Shown here in pieces: positions 24,201-33,200 of a stretch of 64,000 nt of DNA; positions within the stretch are counted from its first letter, which is position 1; each line of letters opens with the position of its first letter. Under the pieces are notes generated by a model. It was not told the DNA's origin, did no database searches, and worked only from the letters and a program-made list of their open reading frames with translations. This DNA is from Theristus sp. LFF4_11. Taxonomy: Eukaryota; Nematoda; Chromadorea; Monhysterida; Xyalidae. Position numbers and translations under genes: made by a program. The stretch covers positions 92,357-156,356 of the forward strand of contig JASANC010004871.1 in NCBI GenBank assembly GCA_030248135.1, written 5' to 3'.

Positions 24201-27200
24201 TAATTCCGGCCTGAAGAATTCCGGCCCGCTCATTCCGGCCCGAAGAATTCCGGCCCGGAGAATTTTCGCCAGTACGAACAATATTAAACCACACGAAGTG
24301 ATTTTGGTAATGAAATAATAAAATAAAAATATCGATGTTCACATGTTACAGTGTATTAATGATGTTCGTCCTGTTTGCTTTTTTGGAAAGTGAAACCTTT
24401 TGGAAAAAAGAAACTACAAATAATTTTTTTTTAATTTTTTCATCATGAACAGGATTTGTGACCCTTTTACCTTGTCAAAAAGGCTTGGCTTAGGATTAGG
24501 AACCTACAACAAGTCACTGCAAGTAAGTTCTAAACAAAAATAAAAAAAGCACTTAAGAATTTATTTACCAAAAATCACTTCGTGTGGTTTAATATTGTTC
24601 TTGCTGGCGAAAATTCTCCGGGCCGGAATTCTCCGGGCCGGAATTCTTCGGGCCGGAATTCTTCGGGCCGGAATGAGCGGGCCGGAATTCTACGGGCCGG
24701 AATTTCGCGGGCCGGAATAGTACACGAGCCGTTGAGTTAACCTATGGACCACAGCACATTCGCTTTAACCTGGTAGCGGACGAACAACAAATGGATAATT
24801 TTACCCAAACGAAAAAAAATGCAGAACTGCGTGGTTCTGATGGGGCTCTGGTCAACCGCGGCTCCTAATGGTTCTGGTCTACTGGTTCTCCAGTAGGGTC
24901 GACACCAGATAAACTCTGTTGCGCTGTGCATCCGGTCGCGGGGTTTCGATTTGCGGTGTACCAGAGGGTTTCGGTCTGGCGGTGCCAATCAACTGATTGG
25001 ACTGCTGGTCTAGTCGGTGTTCTGGTTATAGCCGCAGGTTCTAATTTACACAGGTTTCGTTCTGCTAAATGAATATGATCGTCTATTTTGGTTCCGGAGA
25101 CTCAATGTGCGCATAGATACATAGGAAACCAGTTTCACGCACGGACGCGGAAATTATCCGAGTTCCCTAAATAGGGCCGAGAGTCACGTTGGCGATTTTC
25201 AATTGGTCACATAAAGATTGAAACTCCAGCTTTACTTTCACGTCTGCAAAACCATTCTTAAGTCGCAGAACCCAAAAAAAGACAATATCCTAAAAAAAAA
25301 TTGCGCCTCCTAACCATCCGCTGTATGACCATGATCTTCGGGCCGAGATAGCTGTTGGTCAGGTGCAACTTGAAGACGGCCAAGATGTACGGAATAAAAG
25401 CGAGCGTCGTCAGAAGACGCGCGATCGGAAACGTGCTCTCCGTCCAGCGGAACAGAAACGCGACACAGGAGAGGCCGATGGCGACCGCCTCCGTCGCCAA
25501 CATCGGCTTCCGGCGAATGTCGCGCAGGCGATCCGTGAAACGCTCGGACGGCATCGAGAGCACCTGAAAATATTGGAGAGTTGGAATCGCTCATGGAATT
25601 GGAATTGGAATCAGAGTTGGAATCGCTGTTGGGATCGGAATTGGAATTGGAATCAGAGTTGGAATCGCTGTTGGAATCGGAATTGGAATTGGAATCAGAG
25701 TTGGAATCGCGCTGTTAGAATCGGAATTGGAATCGGAGTTGGCATTGCTGTTGGAATCGGAATTAGAATCGGAGTTGGAATCGCTGTTAGAATTGGAATT
25801 GCTATTTGGAATTGGAATTATAGTTGGAATTGGAGTTGGAATGAGAATTATACATTGTAGATAAAAATGAAGGCCGTTCATCTCCAAGTGCAGTGTGATT
25901 CTGACTACATTTGAATAACACAAAAGTCAGCGTTTCACTTGTAACAATATCGGCTTAATTGGCTTTTTTTCATTCAAACAAACAAAATATGTGTACCGTA
26001 TTACCCCCAATAAACCCCCATGGGGGATTAATACGTCAGCGGCTTTTAGGAGTGGGGTTTATTGGTGGGGGGGGGGCTTTATTTACAAACAAATTCTAGG
26101 GGTGGGGGTTTATTGAAAAATGGCAAAAATACTTTGCATGGCAGGCAAGAAAGTCGCAGAAACTTCTACTCTACATAGAAATTTCCTTTTACAACAGCCT
26201 TTTGTAATGAAATTACTATTAACTCATCCATTTGGGGCCTTTGGTAGCACAATTTCATCATTTTCACTGCAACCAGCCACTGGATTCGCTGGGTATGTGT
26301 TTCAAACAGGTTTCCAATAATCCCCCATGGGGGATTACGGTATCACAGCTCGCCTGTCTCAATAACTCGACCATGAACGTGGCCTGCCAGAGATACAGCG
26401 CAATCTCAAAGTAGCTGGCTTTGTGGCTAGAACGATAATCGAACAGCAGCACCCGTGTGTACAATATCAGATAAATCAAATAGCAACTCTGAAATGAAGA
26501 ATTAATAGTGAATCACAAAAGTATTAAGCGGCATTCATGAAGCAGTATTTAGTGACGCGCAGCTACGCGGTCACTAAATACTGCTTCATGAATGCCTCTG
26601 TACAGCTTTCACTTTCAAAACAAGTGGATCTCACCCGCACAAAAAAACGCCGCGCGAATATGCATATAAACTGTGTCGTCAATGAATTTTAAACAGCCCA
26701 AAAATACAAAACCATCTAAAAAATGCAAAAAGCTACTGAAAAAGCTCTACTCACCATATGCCCGGTGAACTTCACCATGGGCGCCGAATAGAACCGATGC
26801 AGCTTTCGCCAGAACGTCAGTCGCACGCAGCCGCACGAGCAGCCGGAGGCGGCGAAATCGCCAGGCGCCGGCGTGTCACTGCGGCTTCGATGCGGCGTGT
26901 CGAGTTCGCCGTTCTCCATTCCTTGAATGCTCAGCATTCGACTGAGCCGAGGCCGATGCTCTGCAACGCACACGTGTTCGGAGCGGTAGAAAAACGTTTT
27001 TTTGTTGTTGTTGGAAAAACCAGAATTTGCAATGTGATATACATTGTTATATCGAGCTTGTCTGAACATCTGGTGACTTGTGCTCGTTTTTTATAAAGAT
27101 TCCAATATTGGTTCTTAGGCGTTCACTGGCTGTGTTTGATTGTTTTACCTCAATTGCAGCGAGAGTATGAGCAAGAACGCAGAACGGCAATCAGGACGAC

Positions 27201-30200
27201 AAGGCAACGAGCACAGACTCTGGCTTAATTTATCACTTGTGTGGAATTGTTTCTGCTTATTTTTACATTGCCACGTGCTGGCTCCGCTTTTCGGGCATGT
27301 GAACTCTCTGTCGTGCCCTACATTTCGAGAACATATATTTTTCAAGAATTGCGGAATTCCTCACTGAAAAAACCAAATTTCCAAACATTCTGTCAAAACA
27401 AAAGCACCTAAAACGCTGCGTCTTGTTTGACTACCAAGATTAGTGCTTTGTTTGGTAAAATGTCTGGAAATGGTTTCCAGTATGAAAAAATAAACAAACG
27501 TTCTCTTTCGTAATGAAAATAATGTATCGATAATCGATCATTTACAGTCTAACTCGGTATCTAACTAGCTGATTAGTTGATGCATGCATTCTGTGCACGA
27601 ATTGCTGATCATTGCAGAGTTCAGCTTGCACAGCAATGCATGCATCACGTGACCACCAACCAACCTACCAACTATGTATGACCTATTTTTTTAAACGTGT
27701 CCCACTGAAATGACGTCATGTGCCGCCAAACATGCGCTTGCCGTTCACAGCAAACCAGACTGTCCGTTTAGCCGATTTCTTCTCGTAAACAAATGGTGAA
27801 TGTCGAATCAGTCACACCAAACTGACATTTTAGTGCCTGTACTTTGACAAACGGGCGTTTTTAAAGCAAATGACGTCATTTTAATCCGGACACGTTTGAA
27901 TAAATCCACAATAGTTGGATATGTTTTCGAGTTGTAGACTGTACCGACCATTGCCGATGCGTACGGGCGCAATGCCGTCGAAGCGCGCGACGTGCTCCAG
28001 AAACGCCGCACGAATGAACGGCAGATCCATGTTGGCCGAACTGCTGTTGGCGCCGCCTTGCGCGTTCCGACTGCGTCGCCGATACTCGCCGCCGGACGAA
28101 GCGGACACGGCCGACGATGAGGACAGAAAGCCGCGGTGGTCGTAGTTCAGTCGTATGACCGGAATCATGAACGTCATACACCAGATCATCTGCCAGACGG
28201 AGATGTCTAGGTCGCCCTTCCAGCGGCGCGATATCGACTGCTGCACGCACGTGGTCGCGATGAACGCCGGGAAGCAATAATAATAAATCGTTGTGAGTTG
28301 TGATGATTTAATGGCGATCACGTACATGTCATTTTTAGCATATATTTCAAAAGTAATCAGTTTGCCAAACATTGAACAATAACAATCGGCAACCGTGGAA
28401 CACGAATAGCGTCGGAAAAATATACACGACGACAGTTCCACTGACACTGATATTGAAAAAGTCCATATTTTCCTCAATCGATCGTTCATGATGCACACAG
28501 CGAACCTCGTCATGCGCGAGCATTGCAATGTCGATGCTGTTCAGTCGCTCCAACATGCCCATCGGCCGGTGTATCAGCAGCGTCGCTTTCTCCGGGTTCG
28601 CCTCGAACGCCACATTGATTAGACCCACGGCGATTTCTTCTAGCTTACTGCAAACAATGCGCTGATTGGCTGTGGAGCCGAACCGATGCACACAGCCAAT
28701 GAACATTTATTTAAGCTCAGCACCGATGATAATTCGTTAGCAAGTTCCAAAATCGAGAAGTTCTTCATCCTACAGGGTGGCGCAAAAGTTACGGCCACTG
28801 TTTATGCGCCACACCCTGTAGCTGCATGTTTGCAATTGCGACCGCGCACAATAAAACACCTACTGGATTCGCGGCGTTTCATAATCGATAAGCATACACG
28901 TATCCACGAATTCAGAGATAAAAAAGAAACAAAAAACTGCTCGCACACTTGCGCAGAGTCAGCAGATTGCCGCGAATGACGTGCGTCTCGTTGTCGATCG
29001 CCTTCGCCAAATTGCGACAGAGCAACGTGCCGATCAGCGCGTACAACAGCGGCTCGGAGCAATGCCGCCAGAATAGTAACGCCATTTGAATGCTGAAAAC
29101 ACACGCGAGCATATTCGCGTAAAAAAAGCGCAGTTGAAGTACGATCATCTGGAAGTGAGAGCGTCTTTCTTTCCTGCGAACGCACGAGCAGCAGGCAAGA
29201 TTACGGTTGCCTATATACCTAGCCTTAGCCCTTTTTTAAACTTTTAATCAGAATCGCGCTGATTATGGTGAGGTGAAATTCGATGGGGCAAATTGACACT
29301 AAGAAACAGTCTAACTTCATACCATATCCAACTAGCTGACTGGTTGATGCATGCATTCTGCGCATGACTTGCTGTGGAGGGGAGTTTGGTAATCATAGAA
29401 TCCATGCATCACGTGACGACCAACAAATGAGCTAGTTGGATATGTCATAGAGTAAGACTGTAGAAGCGGAACAGAATATTTCATGTTTCTGTGAACGGTG
29501 CAAAAATCGTTCACCTTACTCGTTCCCAAACATTTTTTTGAGTAAAATCCAATGAAAGAGAACTAAAGTATGATTTTACAGTCGAACCGTAAATTGTAAG
29601 GAATCAGCGGAGTCGTTGGTGATCACGTGCTGCATGCCTAAGCCTAAGCCTAAGTGTAAGCCTAAGCCTAAGCCTAAGCCTAAGCCTAAGCCTAAGCCTA
29701 AGCCTAAGCATATAAATTACAGCACTGGGAGCGGAGTTTGGTTTGCACAGACATCATATGCATGCACACGTGCGATCACCAGCCAATCACCACCATCCCT
29801 ATAATTCAGCGTAGTTCCGTTCACGGACCGATTATTGAGCAACGCCCACATGAACAAATCATGGTACGGTTCGGCGAGTCGATCGTGCCACTTTCCCTCG
29901 CGCAGCGTCGACTGGTGATGCTGACGTAGCATGTCCGGCGTCGGTCGACTCGTCTTCGGATCGTGATTCTCGTAGACGGGATGATCGAAGCGACGAATCA
30001 GACGCGTCAACAGAACAGCGACGTCGGGCAGCTCGAGTAGATTGGCGGCGTCGGTTTCCCGAAGGCCGAACAGCGGACGCAGCCAGCTGCTACGACTCAG
30101 CTGTGTGCGTACGGTACGGTTTTTTTGCGAATCAACCAAGTTGTAAGATGGTTCTCTGCATTTCCGCCTGGCCAACAATCATATGCAGAAACCTGTCGCC

Positions 30201-33200
30201 CGTTTTTTTTCGCAGACTACAGAGCTCTCGGTATCGATAGTGAAAGAATGAAAGAAAAACGGAACCGGACTTGTTGCAACTTGCAATTATGAACTATTTT
30301 TTTTTCAAACGTGTCCCACTGAAATGACGTCATGTGCCGCCAAACATGCGCTTGTCGTTCACAGCAAACCAGACTTTCCGATTTAGCCGATTTCTTCCCG
30401 TAAACAAATGGTGAATGTCAAATCAGTCACACGAAATTTTAGTGCTTGTACTTTGACAAACGGGCGTTTTTAAAGCAAATGACGTCATTTTAGTCCGGAC
30501 ACGTTTGAATAAATCTACAATACACATACATCACAACTTGCATGTATTTTTAGCCATCACAAATAATGTGTGTGTTTGATTTTTCAACCAAATGGGCAAC
30601 TTCTTACCGTAAAAAGTTTCGCATGGCGGATGACATTGCGAAAAATGACAGGTTGAAACAAACGCCTACACTTTGAAAATTGGTTGGTGGAGTGGATATT
30701 TATTGGTTGGATTTCCTTGAGGCACTGACGTAACAGCTGATTGGTCGAAACGTGCAACCAGTATGATGATATGAGTAAGATATTATGATAAATAAACAAA
30801 AGCCAGAAATAAAAAAACACAGGCACGCACGCACACCAACCGTTGAGCGATACAAACTCTCGAGTCTGGACTTCGTCAGAAAAGCGTCCATTTCGAAACC
30901 CTGTCGAATGAAGATCTCTGCGAACTCGGTCTGATTGTCCACGAGCACCTCGTTCATCAACGTAAATCGTTGCTGGCGCTGTGGACGATTTCGTAATTTA
31001 CTTCGTAATTTTGTAATATGAAGAATTGTAAGTTTTTTTAGGTCATCGTTTTTGGTTTTTTGTTTGTTTTTGTTTTAGTCTCTGTTCATTAGTAGTGGAG
31101 TTTCTGTGCGCTTCGCGAAATGAACTGAATGGGATGAACTGAACTTGGAGCAAAAATACAGTATGTTCAACGAAAGTTCAATTGTGATCGTATACTTGTT
31201 TTTTTGGGTCTATCATTAATTTCAAAAGAAATACCAGTACACGATGTAAAGAAAACCACTTCACCGTCATTCGCTTGACGTTTTTATTGCTGTCAATTTG
31301 ACGCTGCGACGACGTCAGTAGATCGGCGGCAATGTCCGGTCGCTCCCATTGGATCAACAGTCGCACCTGCGTCAGCAGATCCATGTTCTGCTGGTGGTTG
31401 ATCAGAATGTGCACCACGGCGTGGTCCATCTCGGTCTTGTTCGCTTTGAACGTGTAGATCTACAAAAAAATGTATGTGTGTGTGGTGCAACCGGCTTTTT
31501 ACGGGGATATGGATACCGTAAAGTCTTGTAAATAAGGTCTCCTTATATAAATTTGAAAATCAAAAATTTCTGAAAAAAGTGGAATTTCGTGTGACAACCT
31601 TATAAGTGGGAGGAGGTCTTATAAAGCGAACATTAAGAATTCCGGGCCTTATAAACGGGATAGGATTTTGACCAAGTCAAAAGTTTGAATTTTTTGGTTT
31701 CCCGCCGTGTGACACTCCGCCCACTTTTGGGTGGGGGTCTTATAAGTGGGAGGAACCTTATATGCAAGACTTTACGGTATGTTTGTGTTTTTTTTGTTTT
31801 CCGGTGTTTGACGTTTAATAGCTGGAGTGGCTGTCTCCCGCAGTCGAATTATGCGACTTTTTGCTCTCATCTACACAGCTGATTGCGTCTTGATCGACGC
31901 CATACACTGAGTACGGTATCTACCGTAGTCGGTCTCGACACGAACGTGTGGCTGCTTTTTTCTGATCGTCATGAAACCTTTTGACAACTGACAGTTTGCG
32001 CCAGTTTCCAGAAGCTTTTAGATTCTTAATTCTTACACACCACGTTTCTCATCAAAGAGCAGCATATCACCATACCACTGACGATTACGATGCTGAAACA
32101 AAGAGCGCGTTGAAAGCGAGTACGGTAGCTACCGTACTCCGTGATTTTTGTTGTTGTTGTTGGGATTTTTAGGCGATGTTTTTAGCCAGGGCTAACCCAG
32201 AGAAGCGTACAGAACGCCATTGAGTAGGGCGCCCATCGAGTTTTCTCTGTCATTACGTGCCTATACACCCCTCGGCGGGGCTCCATCCCCCGAGCGCACA
32301 GACTGCAGTCCAACGCACTACCACCAGGCCACGAGCGGTGACAAAGTTGACATTTGACCTACCACTTTACTGTTGCGCTGACACGCCGACAGTATTCCAT
32401 CAGCTAAATCGACGAGATTGATGTTCTGCTGTTGCTGATGCTCGAAGTGTGCGCGGCTAACGCTGTGCAACGTGTGCAACTCTTTCAGAAACTCCTCTTT
32501 CAGACGTTTGATTTCAGCCGCGATCACCAATTTGTTTGAGTTCGATGCGCTGACAGAAAATGATCAATCAAACTTTGAATTGCTGTTTTTTTTTCATGCG
32601 GCGATTTTGCTGAATAATGCGGGTTGGAACTATTTGATGTTGGTCTATTATCTTTCTCATTGAACCAGTCGTTAGGTGCATTTGCACACAGAAACGGGGA
32701 AAATGTTTCGCGGCTGCGGGGCAATTGAGAATCACCAGAAGTGAACGTAATCTGATGTACAGGGTTGTACAGGAACATAAAAAACTAAACTGATCGTGCG
32801 GTTTTTCCACAGATCCATTCAACATCACTCCTGCTCCTTTGCACAAAAAAGTAACACTAATGTTTGTTTTGCCGATACATTTCTCGAGAGGTTGTGCTGC
32901 AAACTGTTGCCAGTTTTTCCAAGTGTCCCTTTTTTCCACTTCAAGTCAATGAAACACAAACGTTACTGAAAATGCAGATATGTAAGTGAAACGGAACCCC
33001 AGCCAAAGTTCGAGACGAGCGAAAAACGTGAGTTTTGAGCAAAAAGCAACGACAGAAACTAGTTGAACTGTCGCCTTCTCGAGCACCGGCGTTCCGCTCA
33101 GCGTTCATATTCACTGCTACACGTCATCGAAACACCGGAATTTGGCACCTCTTCGGGTTTCTGGAACCTTTGGAATTGGAAGAAAGAACAAATTCCAGAC

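Noticed and set aside
25363..25923. Frames rich in NWNWNQSW or IPIPTAIP
   Set aside because: Translations of the GGAATT/GGAATC minisatellite.
29616..29804. KPKPKPK-repeat frame
   Set aside because: Translation of the telomere-type hexamer array.
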